DNA of 64,000 nt, taken from the NCBI GenBank assembly GCA_938092005.1, contig CALKOU010000001.1:62001-126000 (forward strand). The letters are read 5' to 3'. The position numbers and the translations under genes were made by a program. This DNA is from an uncultured Flavobacteriaceae bacterium. GTDB taxonomy: Bacteria; Bacteroidota; Bacteroidia; Flavobacteriales; Flavobacteriaceae. The notes under the pieces were generated by a model that searched no databases, was not told the DNA's origin, and saw only the letters and a program-made list of their open reading frames with translations. This document shows, piece after piece, positions 63,504-64,000 of this stretch. The stretch's first letter is position 1, and each line of letters opens with the position of its first letter.

Positions 63504-64000
63504 CCAGCCGCTATCCCTTCTCGAAGCCATGTGGCATAAGTTGCCGCATCGGTGTATTGAATGGGTGGGTTAAGAATCGTGCCATCGGGCATTAACAGCA
63601 CGTAGTACGGCTGTGAAACCGATTTAAAATTCAACGCCTGGAAAGCAGACCACTTTTGTCCTACTGTTTTTAGGGTACGACTGCTGCCGTCAGCGTACGT
63701 TATTGTCAATTGGTCATCTTCTGCCAAAGGCTTGCGATCGTCTACGTACAAGGAAATCAGCACCACCTCATCGCGTATCATTTCGTATATCTCCGGCACC
63801 GTCCATACGTTTTCCTCAACTTTACGGCAGTTGACACACGCCCATCCTGTAAAGTCTAAGAGAATAGGTTTTTGTTGCGCTACGGCTGCTGCCCTCCCCG
63901 ATTCGTAATCTTTGTAGCAATCGAGGTTTAGCGGACAGTCCGAATCCGTTTTATACACAGAATAAAAAGCCGGTGGTGGAAAGCCGCTAAGCGCACGCAA
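63461..64000 (-). CDS. C-terminal thioredoxin domain of a DsbD-like / thioredoxin family protein (5' end outside window)
   Basis: KPILLDFTGWACVNCRKVEENVWTVPEIYEMIRDEVVLISLYVDD; CVNC active site. Confidence 0.9.
   Translation of the reverse strand: MRALSGFPPPAFYSVYKTDSDCPLNLDCYKDYESGRAAAVAQQKPILLDFTGWACVNCRKVEENVWTVPEIYEMIRDEVVLISLYVDDRKPLAEDDQLTITYADGSSRTLKTVGQKWSAFQALNFKSVSQPYYVLLMPDGTILNPPIQYTDAATYATWLREGIAAGKLNQSLIPAFGIE

Overview
The window is ordinary, gene-dense, low-GC Bacteroidota chromosome, most likely from a marine Flavobacteriaceae. Evidence includes TAnnTTTG-type promoters, few Shine-Dalgarno-like leaders, and flavobacterial families such as DUF6787, TIGR02757, plant-type glutaminyl cyclase and YfhO. 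I recognise about 50 protein genes, including folE, msrA, nth, uvrA, mnmE, recG, pheT, glyA, smpB, miaA, purC, dnaN and a complete ilvD-B-N-C-A cluster. The ORF track does not mark a small SRP RNA (about 37375-37478, minus strand), which is clearly present. I saw no tRNA, rRNA, CRISPR array, prophage, integrase or transposase. I found no clearly new multi-gene system. The best leads are: (1) a diverged ~55 bp copy of the flavin-reductase gene tail next to a 26-bp-arm palindromic repeat, which now encodes in antisense the last residues of the neighbouring thioredoxin-domain protein; (2) a His-rich secreted protein / His-acidic lipoprotein / TonB receptor locus that looks like metal uptake; (3) an unannotated structured RNA candidate at about 8704-8815; (4) an SRP RNA whose U-tract touches the start codon of an SDR gene; (5) palindromic operator candidates in the sigma/uvrA and ilvD/ALDH divergent promoters; (6) an unlisted 46-codon ORF after the ECF sigma gene; and (7) a gene-free, inverted-repeat-containing gap right after mnmE. 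All assignments come from reading the sequence and family recognition; no database search was run.
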